Positions 24,644 to 32,203 of a stretch of 64,000 bases of DNA are shown here, in pieces. The DNA is taken from contig NZ_JAAXLS010000015.1 in NCBI RefSeq assembly GCF_012328925.1, positions 1 to 64,000 on the forward strand, given 5' to 3'. The stretch's first letter is position 1, and every line of letters starts with the position of its first letter. The DNA is from Amycolatopsis acididurans. GTDB lineage: Bacteria; Actinomycetota; Actinomycetes; Mycobacteriales; Pseudonocardiaceae. The position numbers and the translations under genes are program-made. The notes below the pieces were generated by a model, which was not told where the DNA came from, made no database searches, and was given only the letters and a program-made list of their open reading frames with translations.

Positions 24644-25696
24644 TCAGGGGGCGCCGACGCCCGAGGGCAGGCGTGCCGCCAGTGAGCGCAGGATCCCGGC
24701 CGCCTCGTCGGCCATCCGGGGCACGAACTCCGCGACGTCGACGAGGTCGGTGATCGCGGAGGCCACCTGACCGGTCATCACCAGGCTGTTCTCCGTGTCA
24801 CCCTCGGTCTGGGCCCGCTGCATCGATTCGATCTTCCAGCGGGTGAGTTCGACCGGATCCACCACCGCCTCGTCGTGCCGCCCGGCGGCGTCGGCAAGCC
24901 GCTGTGACGCCGCGTTGCGCAGGCCGCGGCATGGTCCGTAGACCCCGTCGAACGCCACGTCGTCGCCTTCCCGTGCGTCCAGCAGTGCCTGGATGTAGGC
25001 GGGATGCCAGTCGGAGTTGGCGGTGCTGGTGATGAAGCGCGTTCCCATGGCGACCCCCTCCGCGCCCAGGGCCAGCGCGGCCGCCAGTCCACGGGCGTCC
25101 CGCGCGCCGCCGGTGAGCAGGACCGGAACGTCCACCGCCTCGGTCACGCTCGGTACGAGCACGAAAGTGTGCACGGCCTTGCTCGGTGCGTGGCCGCCCA
25201 TCTCGAAACCCGCGGCGATCACCACGTCGACGCCCGCCTCGGCCGCCTTCACGGCCTGGCGGGTCGCCCCCACCTTGTGCTGGTGGACCATTCCGGCGTC
25301 CTTGATGAGCTGGATGTAGTCGCCGGGAAAACCGGCCGAGGTGGTCAGCACGCGTAGTTGCCGCTCGAGCGCCGGATCGGCCGCGCGCGCCTCCAGCGCG
25401 GTCCGGATATAGATGTCAGTGAAGGGGAGCACGTCCCCGTTGCTGTCCACTCCCACGGGGATGTTCACCGCGAATACGCGGTCGGTGAGCGATGCGCACT
25501 CCTCGATGTGCTCCCGGAAGGTCCGGGCGCCCAGCGCGATGTCCTCGGGCATTCCCGGCATGGACACCGTGCCGAGCCCACCGGCCTCGGATACCGCCGC
25601 GGCAAGCTTCGGCGTGCGGAAAGGCCCGAGCCCCTCCTGGACGATGGGGTGCTCGATGCCGGTGAGCCGGGTGTAGCGGTTGACGATCGGGGGCAT
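24644..25696 (-). CDS. Nitronate monooxygenase / 2-enoyl reductase-like FMN protein
   Basis: 350 residues with the TIM-barrel FMN fold of the NPD/nitronate monooxygenase family: HPIVQEGLGPFRTPKLAAAVSEAGGLGTVSM at the N-terminus, then HQHKVGATRQAVKAAEAGVDVVIAAGFEMGGHAPS, LLTGGARDARGLAAALALGAEGVAMGTRFI. Members also include FabK-type enoyl reductases and uncharacterised dehydrogenases found in lipid-degradation clusters, so the reaction is open. AGGAG precedes the ATG at 25696. It is divergent from the dehydratase operon with a 103-bp shared region and may be co-induced with it. Confidence 0.78.
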   Translation of the reverse strand: MPPIVNRYTRLTGIEHPIVQEGLGPFRTPKLAAAVSEAGGLGTVSMPGMPEDIALGARTFREHIEECASLTDRVFAVNIPVGVDSNGDVLPFTDIYIRTALEARAADPALERQLRVLTTSAGFPGDYIQLIKDAGMVHQHKVGATRQAVKAAEAGVDVVIAAGFEMGGHAPSKAVHTFVLVPSVTEAVDVPVLLTGGARDARGLAAALALGAEGVAMGTRFITSTANSDWHPAYIQALLDAREGDDVAFDGVYGPCRGLRNAASQRLADAAGRHDEAVVDPVELTRWKIESMQRAQTEGDTENSLVMTGQVASAITDLVDVAEFVPRMADEAAGILRSLAARLPSGVGAP

Positions 25697-25737
25697 GCCT
25701 CGACTCCTGTTCGGACGCCTTTAAAACTTTACGTCAG

Positions 25738-25766
25738 TTGTGATTGTGTCTCACGACGCGTAGAGT
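25738..25766 (+). promoter_or_regulatory. Promoter of the dehydratase operon
   Basis: TTGTGA (25738-25743) and TAGAGT (25761-25766) are separated by 17 nt, about 34 nt before the ATG at 25800. The AT content of this stretch is locally high. Within the spacer GTGA and TCAC form a short inverted repeat. Confidence 0.5.
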
Positions 25767-25799
25767 ATCTGATGTAGCCGACGAGAGGAACCGTCAACG

Positions 25800-26966
25800 A
25801 TGACCGAAGCGTCTTCCTTGGCCATGTCGAGGCTGGCCGAGGTGGCGCGCGATCCGCGTGCCTACATCGAGCAGTGGCGGTCCCGGCACCCCGGCCGTCC
25901 CGTGCTGGCGATCCTTCCGATGAACTTTCCGCGCGAGCTGGCGCACGCGGCCGGTGCGCTGCCGGTGATCGTCCAGGACGATCAGCAGCCGGTCACCGAG
26001 GGCCGGGCGCTGCTCGCGGAGTTCTACTGCGGCTACACGCGCAATCTGGCGGACCAGGTCGCGACCGGGCGCTTCGCCGTCTACGACGGGGTTTTCATGG
26101 CCGACCACTGCATCCAGCTGATCGGTTCGGCCGAGATCGTGCGCTCGGTGAAACCGGACACGACCGTTTTCCTCGGCATGCTCAACACGTCCATGAACGA
26201 TTCCTGGGCCGGCAGCCAGGTTTCGTCGATGATGCGCCGGATCCGGGCGGAGATCGAGGAGTTCACCGGGCAGGCGGTGGAGCCCGGCGCGCTCCGCGAC
26301 AGCATCACCGCGTACAACCGCGACCGCAGGCTGATCCGGCGTCTGCTCGACGAGCGCACCGCGGGCAACGCCGCGTTCGGTCCCGTCGCACTGCAGGACA
26401 TCATCACCTCGAGCATGGTCATGGACCCGGCCGAACATCAGGCCCTGCTGGCGGAGGCGCTGCTGGAGCCGCGCACGTCGGAACGGGACGACCGGGTCCG
26501 GGTGCACCTGTCCGGGCACCTGTGTCACGCGCCGCGGCGGGAGCTGCTCGAGGTGATCGAGGACAGTGGGGCACTGGTCGTCGACGACGATCTCTACCAC
26601 GGCCGCCGTTACGTCTCCACCGATGTCGCGGAGACCGGTGACCCGCTGGAGGCGCTGGGGGAGTGGTACGCCCAGCGCAATGTCACCATCCCGTGCCCCA
26701 CACGGGTTCAGCAGGACGTCGACTGGGACGGCTACCTCGTGGACGCCGTTCGCGGCAGCGACGCGGAAGCGGTCATCCACCTGATGCCGAAGTTCTGCGA
26801 GCCACACATGCTCTATTACCCGGAACTGCGCAAACGTCTCGACGCGGAAGGCATTCCGCAGCTGCAGATCGAAACCGAACACGAAGGAATCCCGCTCGAG
26901 TCGTTCCGTACGCGGATCGAGACGCTGGTGGAGCGCGCTCGCCGGCGCCGGCCCGTGCGTGTCTGA
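25800..26966 (+). CDS. 2-hydroxyacyl-CoA dehydratase / benzoyl-CoA reductase-type subunit (HgdB/BcrC-like)
   Basis: 388 residues of the 2-hydroxyacyl-CoA dehydratase D-component family. Conserved features are MNFPRELAHAAGALPV near the start, the Cys-bearing CGYTRNL motif (C77), C104 in ADHCIQL, HLCHAPRRELLEVIEDSGALVVDDDL (C242) and HLMPKFCEPHMLYY (C333), the usual cysteine set that holds the [4Fe-4S] cluster and lies near the substrate. These enzymes receive one electron from an ATP-driven activator and carry out radical dehydration or aromatic ring reduction on CoA thioesters. It forms an operon with its partner subunit (28-nt gap) and activator. Such systems are typical of anaerobes, so its presence here is notable. 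Confidence 0.87.
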   Translation: MTEASSLAMSRLAEVARDPRAYIEQWRSRHPGRPVLAILPMNFPRELAHAAGALPVIVQDDQQPVTEGRALLAEFYCGYTRNLADQVATGRFAVYDGVFMADHCIQLIGSAEIVRSVKPDTTVFLGMLNTSMNDSWAGSQVSSMMRRIRAEIEEFTGQAVEPGALRDSITAYNRDRRLIRRLLDERTAGNAAFGPVALQDIITSSMVMDPAEHQALLAEALLEPRTSERDDRVRVHLSGHLCHAPRRELLEVIEDSGALVVDDDLYHGRRYVSTDVAETGDPLEALGEWYAQRNVTIPCPTRVQQDVDWDGYLVDAVRGSDAEAVIHLMPKFCEPHMLYYPELRKRLDAEGIPQLQIETEHEGIPLESFRTRIETLVERARRRRPVRV

Positions 26967-26994
26967 CACCCGACCGACAGGAGACGAGCCGAAA

Positions 26995-28365
26995 ATGCAG
27001 GAAACCATCCAGAAGCCCGCCGAGGACAAGAGCAACAGGCTCGGGATCACCCGCGTCGGTGGTCGGCTTATCTCGGACTACTGGGACGATCTGTTCACCG
27101 CGCGTGAACGGGGAAAGCAGATCGTCTGGTACAACGGCGGCGCGCTGAACCCCATGTTCCAGGCGGCCGGGCTCGCGTGGTGTCACGGCGAGGCGTTCGC
27201 GGCACGGCTGGCCGCCCAGCGGCTGGAGGGGCCCGCGCAGCTGGCCGGCGCCGAATACGGTTACAACGCCGAGCTTTGCTCCTACTCGCGCACCCATCTG
27301 GGCTGTTCCGTGCTCACCCTGCAGGGCACCGACGGCGACCAGACCGGCGTGGTCGGCGCGCACGATCAGGAAGTGCTGGCAGCGAAGTTGCCCGCGCCGG
27401 ACTTCTTCGTCAACAACTACGCGGGTTGCAGCACCGGGCAGCAGTGGGACGGTATTTCCTACCGGGTCTTCGGCAAGAAGCTGCCCATCTTCAACATCTC
27501 CCACCCGTTCCTGTGGGGCAACCGGCCCGACGCCGGTTACCTCACGGGAGAGGAATGGGAGGACGCGTCGAAGTTCGTCGCCGAGCAATTACGGAATCTC
27601 ATCGACTTCCTCGAACAGCAGAGCGGCCGTCCGTTCGACTACGACGCGCTGTGCGAGAGCATGACCTACATCAAGCGCGCGGCGGAGTTACGCCGCGAAG
27701 GCCTGGATCTGTGCAAGGCCAAACCCGCGCCCGCGACGTTCTGGGACTGGATCGCGAGCGTCGCCCCGATCAACTTCCTGCCGGGAAACCAGGCTCTGGT
27801 CGACTACTTCGCGGGCGTGCGCGACGAGATCTCCGACCGGGCCGACAAGGGAATCTCCGCGGTCAAGGACGAGAAGTACCGGCTGTACTTCGACGGCATC
27901 ATGAACTGGAACAAACTCGGCTTCCTGTCGCGGAAATTCGCCGAGTACGGAGTGGCGGTGCTGGCCGGCCGCTACATCCAGAACGCGTTCTGGCAGGAGC
28001 CGCACCTGATCGACACCTCGGACCCGATCCTGGGGATGGCGCAGCACTATCTGTTGTGCCCCACCAACCACGGCGCCAAGACGCTGGAATACATGACGTT
28101 GCGGGACTGCGAGGAGTACGACCTCGACGGCCTGGTCTTCCACTCCACGCGCACGTGCCGTGCCTTCACCGGCCCGCAACGTCTGCTCGCCAAGGCGGCG
28201 CAGGACAAGCTCGGTATCCCGTCCATCTTCTTCGAGGGGGACGTGGCGGACGCGTCCTTCTACAAGGACGGCATCCTGGAGAGCAGGCTGGTGGCGATGC
28301 TGGAGGCGATCGACGTCCGCAGGCAGCGCGGGTCGTTGCCCGCCGGGTTCAGCGCGATCGCATGA
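26995..28365 (+). CDS. 2-hydroxyacyl-CoA dehydratase / benzoyl-CoA reductase-type subunit (HgdA/BcrB-like)
   Basis: 456 residues, the larger partner of the subunit upstream. It contains IVWYNGGALNPMFQAAGLAW, the cysteine motif LCSYSRTHLGC (C95, C104), VNNYAGCSTGQQWDG (C145), GRYIQNAFW, and DGLVFHSTRTCRAFTGPQRL (C388), consistent with the second [4Fe-4S]-bearing half of an HgdAB or BcrBC heterodimer. ATG 26995 has AGGAG upstream; the earlier GTG at 26959 lies before that ribosome binding site and overlaps the preceding stop. The stop overlaps the activator start by four bases (ATGA). Substrate unknown; the two subunits plus one ATPase resemble 2-hydroxyacyl-CoA dehydratases more than class I benzoyl-CoA reductase, which has two ATPase subunits. 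Confidence 0.85.
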   Translation: MQETIQKPAEDKSNRLGITRVGGRLISDYWDDLFTARERGKQIVWYNGGALNPMFQAAGLAWCHGEAFAARLAAQRLEGPAQLAGAEYGYNAELCSYSRTHLGCSVLTLQGTDGDQTGVVGAHDQEVLAAKLPAPDFFVNNYAGCSTGQQWDGISYRVFGKKLPIFNISHPFLWGNRPDAGYLTGEEWEDASKFVAEQLRNLIDFLEQQSGRPFDYDALCESMTYIKRAAELRREGLDLCKAKPAPATFWDWIASVAPINFLPGNQALVDYFAGVRDEISDRADKGISAVKDEKYRLYFDGIMNWNKLGFLSRKFAEYGVAVLAGRYIQNAFWQEPHLIDTSDPILGMAQHYLLCPTNHGAKTLEYMTLRDCEEYDLDGLVFHSTRTCRAFTGPQRLLAKAAQDKLGIPSIFFEGDVADASFYKDGILESRLVAMLEAIDVRRQRGSLPAGFSAIA

Positions 28366-29294
28366 CCGGGCACTGCCTGGGCGTCGACCTGGGGTCGACC
28401 ACCGCGAAGGCCGTCGTCGTCGACCACGCCGGCACCATCACCGGATCCAGCGTCGTGCAGATGGGTGCGGTGAGCAGGCAAGGCATGCGCCAGGCCATCG
28501 AGGCCGCGTTGGCCGACGCGGGGATCGTCGAAGACGACCTGGCGGGCACGGTGTCGACCGGGTACGGGCGCAAGCTCGTGCCCGGCGCGCACCGGACGTT
28601 CACCGAGATCACGTGTCACGCGCGTGGCACGGCGGCGATGTGCCCCGGTGTCAGGCTCATCATCGACATCGGCGGCCAGGACAGCAAGGCGATCACCGTC
28701 GACAAGGACGGCCTGGTGGACGATTTCGCCATGAACGACAGGTGCGCGAGCGGGACAGGACGGTTCTACGACGTGCTGGCCCGGGCGCTCGAATGCGATA
28801 TCGAGGGACTCGGCGAGCTGGCGTTGCGGGGCAGGCAGGACCTCGAGGTCAGCAGTATGTGCGCGACCTTCGCCGAGACCGAGATCGTTTCCATGCTGGC
28901 GGAGGGACTTCCCTCGCCGGACATCGCCGCGTCGGTGCACCGCGCGATCGCGGGACGGACACTGGCGTTGGTGGCTCAGGTCGGGCGCCACGCACCGGTG
29001 GTCATGACCGGCGGTGTCGCCCGGAATCCCGCGGCGGTGCGCTATCTGGAGCAGGCGCTCGACCTCGAGGTGCGGGTGCCCGAGCATCCGCAGATCACCG
29101 GGGCGTACGGGGCCGCGTTGCTCGCGCTCGAATCGTCCGGGCAGCCCGTGACGCCGCCGGGCCAGGACGCGGACACCGACGTCCAGCTTTTCCCGCACAC
29201 CCACTCGGGAGCGGGACATTCGTGTGGCGGATGCGACGGCACCGCGGGCGGAGCCGTCCACCTGGGGTCGTCCATCACCGTCCGACGTAGCTGA
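28362..29294 (+). CDS. ATP-dependent dehydratase activator (HgdC/BadF-type ATPase) with Cys-rich tail
   Basis: 310 residues of the ASKHA-fold activator family. The phosphate loop is GVDLGSTTAKAVVVD, then STGYGR, IDIGGQDSKAI and AMNDRCASGTGRF. The two cysteines that bridge the dimer [4Fe-4S] cluster in HgdC are present as C128 (DRCASGTG) and C167 (SSMCATF). It hydrolyses ATP to push an electron from ferredoxin to the dehydratase. The last 30 residues carry an unusual extension, FPHTHSGAGHSCGGCDG (C288, C291), absent from the minimal family length of about 260. It starts inside the previous stop codon (ATGA), so expression is coupled. Confidence 0.88.
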   Translation: MTGHCLGVDLGSTTAKAVVVDHAGTITGSSVVQMGAVSRQGMRQAIEAALADAGIVEDDLAGTVSTGYGRKLVPGAHRTFTEITCHARGTAAMCPGVRLIIDIGGQDSKAITVDKDGLVDDFAMNDRCASGTGRFYDVLARALECDIEGLGELALRGRQDLEVSSMCATFAETEIVSMLAEGLPSPDIAASVHRAIAGRTLALVAQVGRHAPVVMTGGVARNPAAVRYLEQALDLEVRVPEHPQITGAYGAALLALESSGQPVTPPGQDADTDVQLFPHTHSGAGHSCGGCDGTAGGAVHLGSSITVRRS

Positions 29295-29521
29295 ACCACG
29301 CTCGACGACCTGCGGTTTCGCACCCACGCTCCTATCCTCCGAAGAGCAGTGTCTGGTTTGGACCGCGGAAAATCCGTGCGCTACCTGGATTCACATCTCC
29401 TCGAGGCCCCGTATTTATACGTGTTTTGCGCCTGAGTATTGCCACACGTCGAACATCTGGCAAAAATCGAATGACAGGGCAAACAGAGGTAGATGCGGAT
29501 CGTGGCGAAGAGGAGATGACG
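29295..29521. other. Intergenic leader before the AveC-like gene
   Basis: 227 bp, less GC-rich than the genes. It contains the 19-bp element at 29407-29425 and an AT-rich stretch after it. In-frame ATGs at 29471 and 29516 precede the likely start at 29522, but without well-placed ribosome binding sites. No terminator hairpin was found after the activator gene, so read-through from it is possible. Confidence 0.4.
29407..29425 (+). promoter_or_regulatory. 19-bp shared upstream element, copy 1
   Basis: CCCCGTATTTATACGTGTT ends 96 nt before the ATG at 29522. It differs by one base from the element at 32090-32108, which ends 95 nt before the aldehyde dehydrogenase start. The core CGTAT-TT-ATACG is an inverted repeat in this copy. 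Confidence 0.6.
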
Positions 29522-30634
29522 ATGGCGACAACCAGCGTCGCTGGGGTCGATTCGGTTCAACGAGAGCCGGCCGAGCCACCCGAATCGCGGAAGTGGCTTG
29601 TAGTGCTGTTCATAGCATTCGCGTCGCTGATGACCTTGCTGATCGTGACTGGAGAGACCGGTCCTGGCGCATTGCGTGATTCGAACCCCACGGCGACCCA
29701 CGTGGTCGACGGTTACCCCAGGGCGAATCCACCGCTGCTGGGTTTCGAGTACTGGCCACAACTGTGGCAGGCCATTGGTTTCGGTGGCGCGGCGATCCTG
29801 CTGATCGTCTTCGGTATGAAGTCATGGCGTGCGCGACGAATGCACAACGGCCTGGTCGTGACTTTCGCGGCCGGCGGCATGATGGCGTTCGATCCGCTGT
29901 ACAACTGGCTCGGCTACTTCCCGACTGATCCCCGCTTCCTACACATCCCGCACGGTGCGACCCCGTGGTCGGATCTCGCGCCCACATTCGAGCCGGTCTT
30001 CTTTTGGCCCCTGTACATGTTGTGGCTGACCGCTCCGGCCCTGCTGGCTCACTGGGTCTGGACGAAGCTGCGCGATCGCGCGCGCCGCCGCAAAGGGCCG
30101 GGCACCTGGATGCAACGGCACCCATTGCTGAGCCTTTTGCTGGTCTGCAAGCTCGTCACGCTTCCCCTTGACTGGGGCGGCTTCCGTCTCGGGATCCTGA
30201 CGGATGCCTTTATCTTCTCGCAGGCTCCGGGCCCGCTCGTCAGCGCCGGCCACACCTCGCAGATGCAGCTGCTGTGGGAGCCGATCCTCTTTCCACTGAC
30301 GATCATGGCGACATCTTTGCTGTTCTACCGGGACAGCGAAGGTCGCACGCTGCACGGCAGAGCCGCGCGCAAGGTGCGGACATTCGTGCGGTTTCCCCGG
30401 CTTACCGAGTTCGTCGTGGCCTGGTCGATCATCGCGCTGTCCTACGTCATCTGTCTCAGCGGCATGGCGGTCCTGCGTTTCACCGGACAGGCGGACGAGC
30501 TGGCGAGGCCCTGGCCCTACCAGGACACCCAGGTGTACGACCCGGACGGGCTCTACCAACAGTCCGGCGAACCAGGGCTCAAACGAACCGGCAGCGGCGA
30601 CTTCGATCTGATCCGCCCGGTCATCCCGAAATAG
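29522..30634 (+). CDS. AveC-like polytopic membrane protein
   Basis: 370 residues, an integral membrane protein with about seven hydrophobic helices, for example WLVVLFIAFASLMTLLIV, AIGFGGAAILLIVFGM, LYMLWLTAPALLAHWVW, LLSLLLVCKLVTLPL and VVAWSIIALSYVICLSG. Sequence features such as PPLLGFEYWPQLWQA and AFDPLYNWLGYFP fit the actinobacterial AveC/spirocyclase-like family, whose founding member acts in avermectin spiroketal formation; most relatives are uncharacterised. ATG 29522 has GAGGAG at a 6-nt spacing; alternatives at 29516 and 29471 are less well placed. No polyketide synthase is nearby, so a role in lipid or steroid-like substrate processing at the membrane is more likely. It leads the ferredoxin and ferredoxin reductase genes. 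Confidence 0.7.
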   Translation: MATTSVAGVDSVQREPAEPPESRKWLVVLFIAFASLMTLLIVTGETGPGALRDSNPTATHVVDGYPRANPPLLGFEYWPQLWQAIGFGGAAILLIVFGMKSWRARRMHNGLVVTFAAGGMMAFDPLYNWLGYFPTDPRFLHIPHGATPWSDLAPTFEPVFFWPLYMLWLTAPALLAHWVWTKLRDRARRRKGPGTWMQRHPLLSLLLVCKLVTLPLDWGGFRLGILTDAFIFSQAPGPLVSAGHTSQMQLLWEPILFPLTIMATSLLFYRDSEGRTLHGRAARKVRTFVRFPRLTEFVVAWSIIALSYVICLSGMAVLRFTGQADELARPWPYQDTQVYDPDGLYQQSGEPGLKRTGSGDFDLIRPVIPK

Positions 30635-30653
30635 AAATAAACGAGGAACCATT

Positions 30654-31001
30654 GTGTCGTACGTAATCGCCGACTCCTGCATCGACATCATGGACCGCTC
30701 CTGCATGGAGGAGTGTCCGGTCGACTGCATCTACGAGGGCGAGCGCAAGCTCTACATCAATCCTGTCGAATGCATCGACTGCGGCGCCTGCGAACCGGCC
30801 TGCCCGGTGAGCGCGATCTCGCAGGACCGCAAGGTGCCCAAGGACAAGGAGGCCTTTCTCGCCGACAGTGAACGGTTCTTCAACGAACCGCTTCCCGGGC
30901 GTGACGAGTCGATCGGCGCCCCCGGCGGCGCCGCGGTCGTGGGACCCATCGGTGTGGACACCGAGCTGGTGGCCGCGTATCCGGGGAATCAAGCAGCGTG
31001 A
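30654..31001 (+). CDS. 7Fe ferredoxin
   Basis: 115 residues. Cysteines at 9, 17, 21, 25, 40, 43, 46 and 50 reproduce the spacing of 7Fe ferredoxins (one [3Fe-4S] and one [4Fe-4S] cluster): SCMEECPVDCIYEG and ECIDCGACEPACPVSAI. The C-terminal half is an acidic tail of the FdxA/FdxC type. The start codon is GTG at 30654 after GAGGAA. It overlaps the reductase gene by four bases (GTGA), so the two are translationally coupled. It is the natural low-potential electron donor for the ATP-dependent activator two genes upstream or for the P450, the former being closer. Confidence 0.92.
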   Translation: MSYVIADSCIDIMDRSCMEECPVDCIYEGERKLYINPVECIDCGACEPACPVSAISQDRKVPKDKEAFLADSERFFNEPLPGRDESIGAPGGAAVVGPIGVDTELVAAYPGNQAA

Positions 31002-31978
31002 CCGCGGGGCTGCTGATGGAACACGAAGTCGACCTGCTGGTCGTGGGTGCCGGGCCAACCGGGCTGTTCGCCGCGTACTACGCCGGTTTCCGTGGAATGT
31101 CGGTCGCGGTGGTGGACTCGCTGCCCGAACCGGGCGGGCAGATCAGCGCGATGTACCCCGAGAAACAGATCTATGACATCGCCGGCTTTCCCGCGGTGCG
31201 TGGCCGTGAGCTGGTGGAGCGGCTGCTCGAGCAGGCCGAGCCGTTCAAGCCGCTTTACCTGCTCGGGCATCGTGCGGACCAGCTCGAACCCGGGTTCACC
31301 GTGACGACGCACCGGAACACGCGAATCGCCGCCAAAGCGATCGTCATCACCGGCGGCATAGGCACATTCACGCCACGCCCGCTGCCTGCCGCGGACGCGT
31401 TCGACGGCGACGGCCTCGCGTACTTCGTGCGCAGACTCGATGACTACGCCGGCGCCGACGTGGTGATCGTCGGGGGCGGCGACTCCGCGTTCGACTGGGC
31501 GCAGGCTCTGCAGCCGCTCGCGAAATCAGTCACCTTGGTGCACCGTCGGAGCACGTTCCGGGCGCACCCGACGACGGTGGCCGCGGTGCGGGCGAGTCCG
31601 GTGGAGATCATCACCGACGCGCAGGTGTCCACAGTGGTCGGTAACGGTTCGGTCGAGTCCGTGGAGATCACGTGCGGGGACGAGGTGCGCGCCGTGCCGT
31701 GCCAGAAGATCATCGCCGCGCTCGGCTTCACCGCCAACCTCGGCCCGTTGCTCCACTGGGGTGTCGAGGTGGAGAACCGGCGCCACATTCCGGTCGCGTC
31801 GTCGATGGCCACGAACGTGCCCGGCATCTTCGCCGCCGGCGACATCAACGACTACCACGGCAAAGTGCGGCTCATCGCCGTCGGTTTCGGTGAGGCCGCG
31901 ACCGCCGTCAACAACGCCGCACATTTCATCGACCCCGGCAAGCCGGTCTTCCCCGGCCATTCCACCGACGCCACCTGA
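30998..31978 (+). CDS. Ferredoxin-NADP+ reductase (thioredoxin-reductase-like, YumC type)
   Basis: 326 residues with two nucleotide-binding motifs: FAD site VVGAGPTGLFAAYYAGFRG near the start and NADPH site VIVGGGDSAFDWAQAL in the middle, plus the FAD-closing segment GIFAAGDINDYHGKVRLIAVGFGEAATAVNNA. It lacks the CxxC redox motif of thioredoxin reductases, as in bacterial YumC-type ferredoxin-NADP reductases. GTG 30998 overlaps the ferredoxin stop; ATG 31016 is an alternative. It should reduce the adjacent ferredoxin with NADPH. A strong hairpin follows at 31989-32035. Confidence 0.88.
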   Translation: MTAGLLMEHEVDLLVVGAGPTGLFAAYYAGFRGMSVAVVDSLPEPGGQISAMYPEKQIYDIAGFPAVRGRELVERLLEQAEPFKPLYLLGHRADQLEPGFTVTTHRNTRIAAKAIVITGGIGTFTPRPLPAADAFDGDGLAYFVRRLDDYAGADVVIVGGGDSAFDWAQALQPLAKSVTLVHRRSTFRAHPTTVAAVRASPVEIITDAQVSTVVGNGSVESVEITCGDEVRAVPCQKIIAALGFTANLGPLLHWGVEVENRRHIPVASSMATNVPGIFAAGDINDYHGKVRLIAVGFGEAATAVNNAAHFIDPGKPVFPGHSTDAT

Positions 31979-31988
31979 CGAATACGAC

Positions 31989-32035
31989 CACGACCGGCCG
32001 GGCACACGGTTCTTCCGTGTGCCCGGCCGGTCGTG
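31989..32035 (+). terminator. 21-bp perfect hairpin terminator
   Basis: Arms at 31989-32009 and 32015-32035 are exact complements over 21 bp, ending GGGCACACGG / CCGTGTGCCC around a TTCTT loop. It lies 10 nt after the reductase stop and separates that transcript from the aldehyde-dehydrogenase operon. Confidence 0.88.
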
Positions 32036-32089
32036 CGCGTTCACAGGGACGGAATACCTGATTTCCCCGGCGATACCCGGGCGCGAAAA

Positions 32090-32108
32090 CCCCGTATTTC
32101 TACGTGTT
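32090..32108 (+). promoter_or_regulatory. 19-bp shared upstream element, copy 2
   Basis: CCCCGTATTTCTACGTGTT, 18 of 19 bases identical to the element at 29407-29425 and at nearly the same distance from the downstream start codon (95 versus 96 nt). Likely a binding site for a common activator or repressor. Confidence 0.6.
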
Positions 32109-32203
32109 GTTCGTCCCCGCCGGCGCCCAATAGTTTTCTCGGTGAGCGGCGTCACCTTCCTGGGCACGCGTTACATCGAGGGGTACAGCAAAGGAGCTGG
32201 AAC

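Noticed and set aside
25800..29294. Class I benzoyl-CoA reductase (BcrABCD)
   Set aside because: Only one ATPase subunit is encoded, whereas BcrABCD needs two, and no ring-hydrolysis genes of that pathway are nearby. The dehydratase-type reading fits better.
29522..30634. Avermectin-like biosynthetic cluster because of the AveC-like gene
   Set aside because: No polyketide synthase or tailoring genes surround it; neighbours are catabolic or electron-transfer genes.
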